Source: Kocuria palustris | Lineage (GTDB): Bacteria > Actinomycetota > Actinomycetes > Actinomycetales > Micrococcaceae | Assembly (NCBI RefSeq): GCF_016907795.1 | Contig: NZ_JAFBCR010000001.1 | Coordinates: 744,001 to 808,000, forward strand | Reading direction: 5' to 3' | Length of the DNA: 64,000 bases | Shown: in pieces, positions 26,871-35,890 of the stretch | Numbering within the stretch: the first letter of the stretch is position 1 | Layout of the letters: every line of letters begins with the position of its first letter | Position numbers and translations under genes: made by a program | Notes under the pieces: generated by a model | What the model saw: the letters and a program-made list of their open reading frames with translations, nothing else | Told to the model about the DNA's origin: nothing | Databases searched by the model: none

Positions 26871-28403
26871 ATGACCACATCCCGCTACGTGATGGCCATC
26901 GACCAGGGCACCACGTCCACGCGCGCGATCCTCTTCGACCACAATGGGGCCATCGTGTCCTCCGGTCAGCGCGAGCACGAGCAGATCTTCCCGCGCGCCG
27001 GCTGGGTGGAGCACGACCCGGTGGAGATCTGGAAGAACACGCGCGAGGTCATCGGCGAAGCCCTGGCCCGCGCCGAGGCGACCCGGCACGACGTCGCAGC
27101 CGTGGGCATCACAAACCAGCGTGAGACCACCGTGGTGTGGGACCGCAGCACCGGCAGGCCGGTGTACAACGCCATCGTGTGGCAGGACACCCGCACCGAC
27201 CGCCTCTGTGAGCGCCTGGCCGGCGACGCCGGCGCGGACCGCTACAAGGAGCGCGTCGGGTTGCCGCTGGCCACGTACTTCGCCGGCCCCAAGGTGGCCT
27301 GGATTCTGGAGAACGTGGACGGGGCCCGGGAGGCCGCCGAGAACGGCGACCTCGTCTTCGGCACCATGGACTCGTGGCTGGTGTGGAATCTCACCGGCGG
27401 CGGCGCCGGCGGCCGGCACGTCACCGACGTCACCAACGCCTCCCGCACCATACTGATGAACCTGGACACCCTCGACTGGAACAAGGAGATCTGCGCGGAC
27501 ATGGGCATCCCGATGTCCATGCTCCCGGAGATCGTCAGCTCCTCCGCCGAGGTGGGCACCGTGGCCGGCCACCAGCTGCTGCGCGAGACGCCGATCACCG
27601 GCATCCTGGGCGACCAGCACGCGGCGACCTTCGGCCAGGCGTGCTTCGAGGTCGGCCAGGCCAAGAACACGTACGGCACCGGCAACTTCATGCTGATCAA
27701 CACCGGCGAGGAGCCGGTGCACTCGGACAACGGCCTGCTTACCACGGTGGCGTACCGCATTGGCGACCAGAAGCCGGTGTACGCGCTGGAGGGCTCGATC
27801 GCCGTCACCGGCTCGCTGATCCAGTGGTTGCGGGACAACCTCGGGATGATCGGTAGCGCCCCGGAGGTCGAGACCCTGGCCGCCGGTGCAGGGGACAACG
27901 GCGGCGTGTACTTTGTCCCCGCGTTCTCCGGCCTCTTCGCTCCGCACTGGGACGCCACAGCCCGCGGCGCCATGGTGGGCATGACCCGTTACGTCAACAA
28001 GGGACACATCGCCCGCGCGGCGCTCGAGGCCACCGCCTTCCAGAGCCGCGAGGTCCTAGACGCCATGAACGCGGATTCCGGCGTGGACCTCACCGAGCTG
28101 AAGGTCGATGGTGGCATGGTCGCCAACGAGCTGCTCATGCAGTTCCAGGCGGACCTGCTGCGCGTGCCCGTCGTGCGCCCCAAGGTCATCGAGACCACAG
28201 CTCTCGGCGCCGCCTACGCCGCAGGCCTGGCGGTGGGGTTCTGGTCGTCCCAGGACGAGCTCGGGGCCAACTGGGAGGAGGACAAGCGCTGGGAGCCCAC
28301 CATGGACGAGGAGGAGGCTGAGCGCGCCCTGCGGCTGTGGAAGAAGGCCGTGGAACGCTCCCGCGACTGGGTCGATGAGGACGTCGTGACGGCCCGGGGC
28401 TGA
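26871..28403 (+). CDS. glpK: Glycerol kinase
   Basis: 510 residues, full FGGY-kinase length. ATP/substrate motif [18 protein letters not shown] at the start, [13 protein letters not shown] at about 245, [13 protein letters not shown] at about 268, and C-terminal signature [21 protein letters not shown] at about 410. It phosphorylates glycerol to glycerol-3-phosphate, trapping it for GlpD. GAAGGAGTAGGAC precedes the ATG. Confidence 0.95.
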   Translation: MTTSRYVMAIDQGTTSTRAILFDHNGAIVSSGQREHEQIFPRAGWVEHDPVEIWKNTREVIGEALARAEATRHDVAAVGITNQRETTVVWDRSTGRPVYNAIVWQDTRTDRLCERLAGDAGADRYKERVGLPLATYFAGPKVAWILENVDGAREAAENGDLVFGTMDSWLVWNLTGGGAGGRHVTDVTNASRTILMNLDTLDWNKEICADMGIPMSMLPEIVSSSAEVGTVAGHQLLRETPITGILGDQHAATFGQACFEVGQAKNTYGTGNFMLINTGEEPVHSDNGLLTTVAYRIGDQKPVYALEGSIAVTGSLIQWLRDNLGMIGSAPEVETLAAGAGDNGGVYFVPAFSGLFAPHWDATARGAMVGMTRYVNKGHIARAALEATAFQSREVLDAMNADSGVDLTELKVDGGMVANELLMQFQADLLRVPVVRPKVIETTALGAAYAAGLAVGFWSSQDELGANWEEDKRWEPTMDEEEAERALRLWKKAVERSRDWVDEDVVTARG

Positions 28404-28517
28404 GCCGGCCGGCCCGCAGGCTGGTCCATCCGGCCCCGTGCGCCCCGGGCCGGTCCGTGCCGACCCGGCCCCTCCGGAAGGACCCCGTGCAGGACTACCT
28501 CGCCTCCCCCATCGACG

Positions 28518-28685
28518 GAGTGGGAGGACGAGGTGCTCGGCGCGGCCGAGGGTGTGGCGCCCGGGCACGGGGACCGCGTGACGCGCGTGGGCCGTCTCCT
28601 CGTCTCCGAGGGCGTCCGCCGGTTCGAGGCCGACGGCGTAGACCTCCGGGTGATCGACCCCGGCGGGATGCTCGGCGCCGCCTGA
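28518..28685 (+). pseudogene. Unrecognised C-terminal coding fragment
   Basis: A 55-codon open stretch (EWEDEVLGAAEGVAPGHGDR, ending VIDPGGMLGAA) has the codon character of a real protein but no start codon or ribosome site. A preceding stretch in another frame (VQDYLASPIDG at about 28487) could be its earlier part after a frameshift. I do not recognise the family. It lies between glpK and an IS3 end, so it may be the tail of a gene cut when the region was rearranged. Confidence 0.35.
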
Positions 28686-28730
28686 CCGCGCGCCCCGGCG
28701 GGCGCTCCCGACTGTATCGCCCCGGGTTTG

Positions 28731-29657
28731 CTAGAGGCTCGCAAGTGCCGTAGCGGCGGTCGCCGGCACGGCCTGGTCGTGATCGTAGACGTCCTCGAAC
28801 TCGACGGGTGGGATCATACCGATCTCTCCATGGAGCCTTCGGTGATTGAACCAGTCGATGTACTCCGCGGTCGCGATCTCCAACTCGTCGATGTTCTTCC
28901 AGGGCCCGCGATTGCGGACCAGCTCGGCCTTGAACAATGAGTTGAAGGCCTCGGCCAGGGCGTTGTCGTAGGCATCTCCCGTCGAGCCGACTGAAGCGAC
29001 TACCCCGGCCTCTGACAGGCGCTGGGTGTAGCGCACCGCGACGTACTGGACACCCTTGTCGCTGTGGTGCTTCAGCCCTTCCACGTCCTGGCCAGCGCGC
29101 TGGCGGGTCCAGATCCCCATCTCCAGCGCGTCCAGGGCCAGATTGGTGCGCAGCGACTTCGACAGCTGCCAGCCAACCACTCGCCGAGAGAACACGTCCG
29201 TGACGAGTGCCGCGTACGCCCAGCCGGTGAACGCGCGGCAGTAGGTGATGTCGGCGACCCACAGCTGGTTCGGAGCCGTCGCCGTGAAATCGCGTTCGAC
29301 CAGATCAGGTCGAGTCTCGCGGCCATGGCCGGGAATGGTCGTGCGTGGCCCCTTGGCGCGGCTGATCCCGCGCAGTCCGGCTGCGCGCATGAGTCTCTCG
29401 ACCGTGCAGCGGGCCACCGCGAGTCCTTGACGGTGCAGCTGAGCGTGCAGCTTTCGGGCGCCGTAGACCCCGAAGTTCTCCGCGTGAACGCGCCGGATCT
29501 GCACCAGCAGCTGTTCATCTCGAACCGATCGCCTCGAGGGTGGGCGGGTCTTGAAGGCGTAGTACGTGCTCGGTGCGATCTGCGTGCCCGCCGACATGAG
29601 CGTGCGGCAGATCGGCTCGACACTGAACTTCTGCTTGTGCTGGTCGATGAACTCCAC
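28731..29657 (-). CDS. Element C transposase OrfB (DDE integrase)
   Basis: 308 residues, complete. HTH_21 region (IRRVHAENFGVYGARKLHAQL), then catalytic Asp in WVADITYCRAFTGW, Asp in LKHHSDKGVQYV, and Glu in NALAEAFNSLFKAEL. Starts at a GTG just after the orfA stop. Normally it is produced from the orfA transcript, which the IS30 insertion now interrupts, so expression is doubtful. Confidence 0.88.
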   Translation of the reverse strand: MEFIDQHKQKFSVEPICRTLMSAGTQIAPSTYYAFKTRPPSRRSVRDEQLLVQIRRVHAENFGVYGARKLHAQLHRQGLAVARCTVERLMRAAGLRGISRAKGPRTTIPGHGRETRPDLVERDFTATAPNQLWVADITYCRAFTGWAYAALVTDVFSRRVVGWQLSKSLRTNLALDALEMGIWTRQRAGQDVEGLKHHSDKGVQYVAVRYTQRLSEAGVVASVGSTGDAYDNALAEAFNSLFKAELVRNRGPWKNIDELEIATAEYIDWFNHRRLHGEIGMIPPVEFEDVYDHDQAVPATAATALASL

Positions 29658-29717
29658 AATCAGCGCTGTGGGCGGTCGAGCTCCGCTGCGAAAGAAGCCG
29701 AGGCCGATCGCAGGATC

Positions 29718-30951
29718 GGCGGATTCAAGCGGTCAGCGCAACATCTCCTGTGAGATGGGACAGTCACTGACCACAGGAGGATCCGGATGCAGGGCAAGCA
29801 CGGTCATCTCAGCCGGGAGCAGAAGCAGCTGGCGCTCAGGTTGCACGCGAGGGGCTGGCGGCTGGTCGATATCGCCAAGGAGATCGGCTGCAGCGCGCCG
29901 ATGGTCGGGGTCATGGCCCGGAGCGGCAGGCACCTCGATGCCAAACCGCTCGGCTGGAAACCACGCCAGGGCTGCCTGACGATCGATGAGCGCGAGCAGA
30001 TCCTTCTGGGGATCAATCGTGGCGACACATTCACCGCGATCGCCGGGCAGCTGGGGCGAACGGTGTCCACCATCAGCCGTGAGGTCAAGCGCGGCGGAGG
30101 CCGCTGCGAATACTCGGCTTGGCGCGCACATGAACGTGCCCGCCAGCAGACTCGTCGGCCGAAGCCGTTCAAGCTCAGGCCCGGCCGACTGCTCGAGGAG
30201 GTCGCCAGTCGGCTGGAGCAGTTGTGGTCGCCCGACGAGATCGCGGTGCGCCTACGGTTGGATCATGCCGATGATCCGCAGATGCGTGTGAGCCACGAGA
30301 CGATCTACCAGTCGCTGTTCGTGCAGGGCAGAGGCGAGTTGCGCCGTGAACTGGCCCGGTGCCTGCGGTCCGGAAGGACGGCTCGCAAGCCTCGCGGGGC
30401 CATCGAGGGTCGTGGCCGCATCCCCGGCATGGTGATGCTCAGCCAGCGCCCTGCCGAAGCCGACGACCGTGCAGTGCCCGGGCATTGGGAGGGTGACCTC
30501 ATCCTTGGTCAGGGCAGCCGCAGCGCTGTCGGGACGCTCGTCGAGCGCTCGACACGGATGACATTGCTGCTGCACCTGCCCGATGGCAAGAGCGCCGAGC
30601 AGGTCGAGGCAGCAATGCGCGAGGCGGTCAGCAAGCTGCCGTCCTCCTTGGCCCGAACGATCACCTGGGACCAGGGCGCGGAGATGGCCAAGCATGCTGC
30701 GTTCACTACCGCCACGGGCATTCCGATCTACTTCTGCGATCCTCACTCGCCCTGGCAACGCGGCAGCAACGAGAACACCAACGGCCTGCTGCGCCAGTAC
30801 CTCCCCAAAGGCACCGACCTCAGCGGCCTCAGCCGCAGGGAACTCGACATGATCCAGGACAGTCTCAACGGACGCCCTCGGAAGACATTGGGCTATCTGA
30901 CACCATCAGAGAAGCTCGCAGAGTTCCTTGCGCTCACCGCTTGAATCCGCC
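29718..30951 (+). mobile_element. Intact IS30-family element with 3-bp target duplication
   Basis: 1234 bp. Terminal inverted repeats of 22 bp match at 21 positions, starting GGCGGATTCAAGCGGT at both ends. The target ATC is duplicated at 29715-29717 and 30952-30954. One full-length transposase gene fills the element. The clean ends and exact duplication indicate a fairly recent insertion. Confidence 0.93.
29787..30944 (+). CDS. IS30-family transposase
   Basis: 385 residues. Two N-terminal helix-turn-helix segments (LSREQKQLALRLHARGWRLV and TFTAIAGQLGRTVSTISREV), then the DDE core: Asp in HWEGDLILGQGS, Asp in TITWDQGAEMAKH, Glu in RGSNENTNGLLRQYLPKGTD. Full length and undamaged. AGGAGGATCCGG lies upstream of the ATG. 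Confidence 0.93.
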   Translation: MQGKHGHLSREQKQLALRLHARGWRLVDIAKEIGCSAPMVGVMARSGRHLDAKPLGWKPRQGCLTIDEREQILLGINRGDTFTAIAGQLGRTVSTISREVKRGGGRCEYSAWRAHERARQQTRRPKPFKLRPGRLLEEVASRLEQLWSPDEIAVRLRLDHADDPQMRVSHETIYQSLFVQGRGELRRELARCLRSGRTARKPRGAIEGRGRIPGMVMLSQRPAEADDRAVPGHWEGDLILGQGSRSAVGTLVERSTRMTLLLHLPDGKSAEQVEAAMREAVSKLPSSLARTITWDQGAEMAKHAAFTTATGIPIYFCDPHSPWQRGSNENTNGLLRQYLPKGTDLSGLSRRELDMIQDSLNGRPRKTLGYLTPSEKLAEFLALTA

Positions 30952-31247
30952 ATCGCATTCGCTCGGCGCAGCTCACGGACTTCGGACTCCAGCTCGCGGA
31001 GTCGTTGCGCATCACTGGTGGTGGTTCCAGGGCGCTGGCCCTCATCGATCTGGGCCTGGCGGACCCGGCCGCGCAGGGTCTCGGGATTGATCCCGAGCTG
31101 CTCACCGACTCGGCGGAACACCGCACGGCCGTTGCCTTCTTCTGCTTGGTCCACCGCCAGCCGGACCGCGCGTTCGCGAAGCTCGTCAGGGTACTTCCTC
31201 GGTGCTGCCATGCTCTGCAACCTTCCGTGGGATAAGAGCCTCCACCA

Positions 31248-31744
31248 GACCCAGGGCGATAGAGTCGGGGTGGCCTGTGTTCCACCAGACGACGATTGCC
31301 CGCATCGAAGCTGGCAGCCGGCCGGTCAAGCTGGACGAGGCCATTGCGATCGCTGGGAGCCTCGATGTAGACCTCACCAGGCTGGTCAACGACCAGGACG
31401 CAATGACGGTCCAACGGTCCTACCAAGCCGCGATGCGGACCCGTGATGAACTGGCAGCCCTGGCCGCCACCTATTTCCGACGCCAGATCTCGCTGACCGT
31501 GGCGCTGGAGGTACCGCCGGACGCGCTGCAGGGCATGGACGCCACAGAAGCCTCCACCATCACCAGGGAGAGCCCCGGCGATGTGGCCATGGAAGGTGTC
31601 ATCGACCTTGCAGCGGCCGCCGAGATGTACAGCTACGAGGAATACCGAGAGCTCACCCTCCAGTCAGCACGAGGGATCCATCAGAGGCACAGCCGAAAGG
31701 GCACCACCGAGGCCCTGGGCGAGGAAGGCGAGATCGATGCCTAG
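31248..31744 (+). pseudogene. XRE-type regulator, N-terminus removed by IS element C
   Basis: The readable part starts inside a helix-turn-helix (FHQTTIARIEAGSRPVKLDE, then LDVDLTRLV) and continues through a helical region to EEGEIDA. In intact relatives about 25-35 residues precede the FHQTTIARIE motif; here IS element C occupies that place. Its last codons overlap the start of the integrase gene by 8 bp, so it was originally the upstream partner and perhaps the excisionase or regulator of the integrative element. Confidence 0.7.
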
Positions 31745-32906
31745 GCCGCAGCTGCCCATCGGCACGTTGGGTGAGATCAGCACCACCGAGTTCGGGAAGC
31801 GCCGCGTGCGCGCCCGTGCCCGCTACCGGGATCTGACCGGCAAGACACGGCAGCTCGAGGCCACGAGCACGAGCGCGACCGCGGCGCGGCGCGCTCCCGA
31901 GCGCACCTTCTCGCAGCGTATGGCCGCAGCCGGCGACCTCATCACCCCGTCCATGCGGGTGGCCGCACTGGCCGAGGTGTGGGTGGCGGAGATCGCGCAG
32001 TCCTCGCGGTCGCCGCAGACGGTGGCGCAGTACCGGCGCATCATCGAGACGGTGATCGTGCCGGGCGTCGGCGGGCTCACGCTGTGGGAGGCGACCACGG
32101 GCCAGCTGGATCGCTTCTTGAAGGGTGTGGCCGCGACGACGCCAGGGCGGGCCAAGACGGCCAAGACGGTGCTCGCGCAGATGTTCGGGCTGGCGGCCCG
32201 GCATGACGCTGTGCGGGCCAACCCGGTGCCGGACACGCGGCTGCCTGAGCGCCGTGCGAAGGCGGTGCGGGCGCTGAGCGTGGACGAGGTGCGGGCGCTG
32301 CGGCGCGGCCTGCGGGCCTACCTGGCGGAGCCGACGAGCAGCGGACCAGCGCGGGCCCAGGACCTCGCGGAAGTCGTGGACGTGGCACTGGGCACCGGGG
32401 CGCGTGTGGGCGAGCTCCTGGCCCTGCGATGGGCGGACGTGGACCTCGGGGCCTCCCCCGTGACGGTGACCATCACCGGCACCGTAGTTCGCACCGAGGC
32501 CGGACTCATCAGGCAGGGCCACGCCAAGACGGCGGCCGGCTTCCGAACGGTGTCCGTGCCGCGGTTCGCCGCCGATGTGCTGCTGCGCCGATGAGTGGAA
32601 GAGCTGCCGAACACCCGCGATCTGGTGCTCCCGTCGTCCACGGGGACACTGCGGGAGGTGAACAACCTCGAGCGGCAGTGGCGCGACGCCCGGAAATCGG
32701 AGCACCTGCGGGGCTTCGAGTGGGTCACCTGGCACACGTTCCGCAAGACGGTGGCCACGCTGGTGGATCGGCATTCCGGCACGGAGGATGCGGCAGCGGT
32801 GCTGGGCCACTCCGGCACGGCTGTGACCTCGAAGCACTACGTTCAGCGAGCGTCCGTGGCGCCGGACGCATCTGCCGCGCTCGAGGTGATCGGTAACGAT
32901 GCCTGA
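31737..32906 (+). pseudogene. Tyrosine integrase of an integrative element, with in-frame TGA
   Basis: Read through, it is 389 residues: an N-terminal AP2-like/SAM-like arm domain (to about 160), then the catalytic domain. Arg sits in GTGARVGELLALRW, His and Arg in WHTFRKTVA, His in VLGHSGTAVTSK, and Tyr nucleophile in KHYVQ. A TGA at 32592-32594 interrupts the catalytic domain just before VEELPNTRDLVLPSS in the same frame, so it is a point nonsense change, not a frameshift. Location 0.8 kb from the tRNA-Asn 3' end fits integration into that tRNA. Suppression or read-through is possible but unproven. GAGGAAGG precedes ATG 31737. Confidence 0.82.
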
Positions 32907-33663
32907 GACCCGAGCAACGGAGAACGCACCCCTCTATGTCCTACCGAAGACCCCGGATGGGGCCACGCCCATCATCCTGGGTCTGGAGTGGCGCGTCTGG
33001 GCCCAGGGAACGTCCTTCTACTTGGCCACCCGAAGCACCCTCAAGCACCTCAAGGTCAGCCTTCACGGGCCAGAACGCCCCGGTTGTAGCGACTACTGGA
33101 AGCTCGAACAGATCAGGAGCTACGTTCAGAAGCACGGCACCAGTGGCTTTGTGACCTACGCCTCGGAAGACATGCAGGACGACACCAAGCCTCTGATCTT
33201 CCCCGGGCGTCCGTTCGGCGCAGCCGTCCGACATGCGGTTCGGATCCGCTGGGTTGGTGACCTCTTTCAGCCTGGAGCGCCTTCGGGCACACCGCCTAAG
33301 CGCCTCAAGGAGTACTCGCAGGCGTGCTTGCTCTCGGCTCCTGACCTGTTTCACGTCGCCCACCTGGACTTCTACGTCAGCCAGGGCCAGCCCTGGTGGC
33401 CGTGGGGCAGGCAGACTCACAGACGCGATGCCGCACTGGGGCCACTCAGGAACAGTGCGGACCAGTACCTCACCGCTGTGTACTTCAAGGAGAAGGTCCT
33501 TGGCCCGTTCTCCGAGGTAGCTGACCGACCCGACCCGATCGCACTCCCGACCAGGCTCCGAGATCGGGTGCGTGGACTCAGCTACCAACGGCACGCGGAT
33601 GGATTCCTCGAGGTGGAAGAGAGATGGATGCCTCGCACGAGCTCGAACGAAAACGCGGGGTAA
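32899..33663 (+). CDS. Unknown protein coupled to the integrase gene
   Basis: 254 residues, no signal peptide or membrane segment. The start ATG overlaps the integrase stop by 8 bp, so it is translationally coupled. Visible stretches are LEWRVWAQGTSFYLATRSTL, HLKVSLHGPERPGCSDYW and YVSQGQPWWPWGRQTHRRDA. It is rich in Trp and aromatic residues with a basic C-terminal half. I do not recognise a domain. Proteins with a similar GTSFY...LKVSLHGP opening seem familiar from actinobacterial accessory regions, but I cannot confirm this without a search. Its place between integrase and att site suggests cargo carried by the element. Confidence 0.65.
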   Translation: MPETRATENAPLYVLPKTPDGATPIILGLEWRVWAQGTSFYLATRSTLKHLKVSLHGPERPGCSDYWKLEQIRSYVQKHGTSGFVTYASEDMQDDTKPLIFPGRPFGAAVRHAVRIRWVGDLFQPGAPSGTPPKRLKEYSQACLLSAPDLFHVAHLDFYVSQGQPWWPWGRQTHRRDAALGPLRNSADQYLTAVYFKEKVLGPFSEVADRPDPIALPTRLRDRVRGLSYQRHADGFLEVEERWMPRTSSNENAG

Positions 33664-33700
33664 GCGTGGGATCCGGCTAGTTTCTGGTTCGAGACGAGAA

Positions 33701-33733
33701 AGGCCCCACCGGGCATCATGCCTGGTGGGGCCT
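33701..33733. terminator. Hairpin terminator between the unknown protein and tRNA-Asn
   Basis: AGGCCCCACCGGGC (33701-33714) pairs with GCCTGGTGGGGCCT (33720-33733) with one G-T wobble and a 5-nt loop. It can terminate both the tRNA transcript (minus) and the integrase operon (plus). Confidence 0.8.
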
Positions 33734-33744
33734 CGTTCGTGCTG

Positions 33745-33817
33745 CTCCCCCGACTGGACTCGAACCAGTAACCCTTCGATTAACAGTCGAATGCTCTGCC
33801 AATTGAGCTACGGGGGA
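33745..33817 (-). tRNA. tRNA-Asn (anticodon GTT)
   Basis: 73 nt. Acceptor stem TCCCCCG/CGGGGGA with discriminator G, D-arm GCTC...GAGC, anticodon loop CTGTTAA giving GTT, and T-loop GGTTCGAGTCC. The 3' CCA is not encoded. Its 3' end points at the integrase cluster, so it is the probable attB of the decayed element. Confidence 0.95.
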
Positions 33818-33894
33818 ATGTGCACATCGCGGTGCAACAGACATACACCCTACCCCGTGCGGTGCGCCCGCGCAAAACCCGTCACAGGCTCGGC

Positions 33895-35856
33895 TCAGGC
33901 CGGACGCAGCTGGCGACGGCGGGCCTCCAGATCGAGCAGGCTGCGGCTGATCTCGCGGAAGCGCTCGGGCTGCTCCACCGACGACGTCCGCTGCAGCTCC
34001 GCGCGCAGATCGGCCTGGCGGCGATGGATCTGGCGGTCGAACAGGTGGTTGATCACCCCGGAGGCGTAGCGCTCGAGCTGCTGCTCGGACGAGGCCGGCA
34101 GCGCCCGCATGGACAGTCCCGCCAGATAGCCGTGCAGCTCCTGCGGCAGCGCAGCGCGCAGGGCCTCGATCCAGCCGCGCCCGGGCGTGATCTGCTGATC
34201 CGCGCCGATCCCGGCGAGCACCTGGACCACCCCGCGGTGCACGGCGGTGTGCACCGGATGCGCGCACTCGGCCTCGGTGAACTGCTGCCACTCGGCAGGA
34301 CCCAGCAGGTGCGGGACCTGCACGACGACCTCCAGCGCCTCCTTCTCCGTGCGCAGCAGCGGATCGCGGGGATCCGGCCACTCGATGCGCGGAGGCTGGG
34401 CGGTGTCGTCGTCGGGAGCCCCTGGGCCGCCCTGGGGACTGCGCGGCTGCTGATCGGAGCCGTCGACCGGGCGGTCGAACGTGCGCTGCTGCCCCGCGCC
34501 GCGCCCCTGACCGCCGCTCTCACCGCGGGCGTCGGCGCGGGCGGAGGCCTCGACGGCCTGCACGACGTCCGGGACCTCGAGCCCCAGCCACCCGGCCAGC
34601 TGGCGGGCGTAGGCCGGGCGCAGCGTGGTGTCGCGGATGCGCCCGACGATCGGAGCGGTCGCACGCATGGCCTGGACCCGGCCCTCCAGCGATTCCAAGT
34701 CGTAGCGCTTCATGGCTGCGCGGATGGCGAACTCGAACAGCGGCCGCTTGGCGCTCAGCAGCGAGCGCACAGCGGCGTCCCCCCGAGCCAGGCGCAGCTC
34801 GCACGGATCCATGCCGTTCGGCTCCACCGCCACGAAGGTCTGGGCCATGAAGCGCTGATCCTCCTCGAAGGCACGCAGGGCCGCCTTCTGCCCGGCCTCG
34901 TCGCCGTCGAAGGTGAACACGACCTCGCCGCCGGAGCCGTCGTCCGAGAGGAAGCGGCGCACGACCTTGATGTGCTCGGCGCCGAATGCGGTGCCGCAGG
35001 TGGCCACGGCGGTGGGCACCCCGGCCAGGTGCATGGCCATCACGTCCGTGTAGCCCTCGACCACGACCACCTGGCGCTGCTTGGCGATCTGGCGCTTGGC
35101 CTTGTCGATGCCGTAGAGCACGGTGGACTTCTTGTAGAGCTGGGTCTCGGGGGTGTTGAGGTACTTGGGGCCCTGGTCGTCGTCGTAGAGCTTGCGGGCG
35201 CCGAAGCCGATGATCTCCCCGCCGATCCCCCGGATGGGGAAGATCAGCCGGCCGCGGAAGCGGTCGATCAGCCCGCTGCGCCCGGAGGAGAACATGCCGG
35301 TGCCCTCGAGCTCATCGTCCGTGTAGCCGCGCTTGCGCAGGTGATCCAGGAGCCTGGTCCAGCCCTGCGGGGCGTAGCCGACGCCGTAGTCGGCGGCGTC
35401 CTGCGGGGAGAAGCCGCGATCGCCCAGGTAGGTGTGCGCGGCGCGGGCCCCGGCGGTGCGCAGCTGGGCCTGGAAGTACTCGGCGGCGACCTTGTGGGCG
35501 TCCAGCAGCCGCTGACGGCGGCCCACCATGGCCTTGTCCGGGCCGCTGCCCTGCTCGTAGTGCAGCTCGTAGCCGATCCTGGCGGCCAGCCGCTCGACGG
35601 TCTCGGCGAATGTGGTGTGCTCCATGGCCTGGACGAAGGCGATGACATCGCCGGACTCGTCGCAGCCGAAGCAGTGGTACGTGCCGTACTGCGGGCGGAC
35701 GTGGAACGACGGCGTGCGCTCGTCATGGAAGGGGCACAGCCCCTTGTAGGAGCCGATGCCGGCGGACTTGAGCGTGACATAGCCCTCGACGATCTCGCGG
35801 ATATCCGTCCGCGAGCGCACTTCGTCGATGTCCTCGCGCTTGATCAGTCCTGCCAC
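33895..35856 (-). CDS. dnaG: DNA primase
   Basis: 653 residues. CHC2 zinc ribbon with Cys41, His44, Cys62 and Cys65 (CPFH...CFGC), RNA-polymerase-like core with VVVVEGYTDVMAMH and the TOPRIM acidic motif FTFDGDEAGQKAA, then a linker rich in Gln/Gly/Asp and a C-terminal DnaB-interaction helical domain (about 500-653). It makes RNA primers for lagging-strand synthesis. The start is a GTG with a poor ribosome site. In many actinobacteria dnaG follows dgt; here three transporter-type genes lie between them. Confidence 0.95.
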   Translation of the reverse strand: MAGLIKREDIDEVRSRTDIREIVEGYVTLKSAGIGSYKGLCPFHDERTPSFHVRPQYGTYHCFGCDESGDVIAFVQAMEHTTFAETVERLAARIGYELHYEQGSGPDKAMVGRRQRLLDAHKVAAEYFQAQLRTAGARAAHTYLGDRGFSPQDAADYGVGYAPQGWTRLLDHLRKRGYTDDELEGTGMFSSGRSGLIDRFRGRLIFPIRGIGGEIIGFGARKLYDDDQGPKYLNTPETQLYKKSTVLYGIDKAKRQIAKQRQVVVVEGYTDVMAMHLAGVPTAVATCGTAFGAEHIKVVRRFLSDDGSGGEVVFTFDGDEAGQKAALRAFEEDQRFMAQTFVAVEPNGMDPCELRLARGDAAVRSLLSAKRPLFEFAIRAAMKRYDLESLEGRVQAMRATAPIVGRIRDTTLRPAYARQLAGWLGLEVPDVVQAVEASARADARGESGGQGRGAGQQRTFDRPVDGSDQQPRSPQGGPGAPDDDTAQPPRIEWPDPRDPLLRTEKEALEVVVQVPHLLGPAEWQQFTEAECAHPVHTAVHRGVVQVLAGIGADQQITPGRGWIEALRAALPQELHGYLAGLSMRALPASSEQQLERYASGVINHLFDRQIHRRQADLRAELQRTSSVEQPERFREISRSLLDLEARRRQLRPA

Positions 35857-35890
35857 CGCACCAGTCTACGACCCGCCGCCAAGCCCCCGA

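Larger units (their letters stand above)
29660..31211 (-). pseudogene. Element C transposase OrfA, split by IS30
   Basis: The 5' part (31211 down to 30955) encodes MAAPRKYPDELRERAVRLAV and a coiled coil to VRELRRANA. The last codons (ILRSASASFAAELDRPQR) are at 29714-29660 on the far side of the IS30 element. Deleting IS30 and one ATC target copy rejoins the frame exactly as RRANAILRSAS. The start has GGAAGG 9 nt upstream. Confidence 0.85.
28729..31247 (-). mobile_element. IS3-family element C, interrupted by an IS30 element
   Basis: Imperfect inverted ends TGCTAGAGGCTC (28729) and TGGTGGAGGCTC (reading in from 31247) bound a minus-strand orfA-orfB pair. An IS30 element at 29718-30951 interrupts orfA near its 3' end. 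The right end cuts into an XRE-type regulator gene. No convincing target duplication of element C itself was found. Confidence 0.75.

Noticed and set aside
21541-31247. Composite transposon carrying glpDFK
   Set aside because: The flanking elements belong to different IS types with unlike ends, so no pair of identical elements could mobilise the block in the classical way.
21451-31250. Second copy of the tRNA-Asn 3' end as the far attachment site
   Set aside because: I looked for CTCCCCCGACTGG-like repeats to the left of the integrase and found none; a computed search would be needed to exclude a diverged copy.
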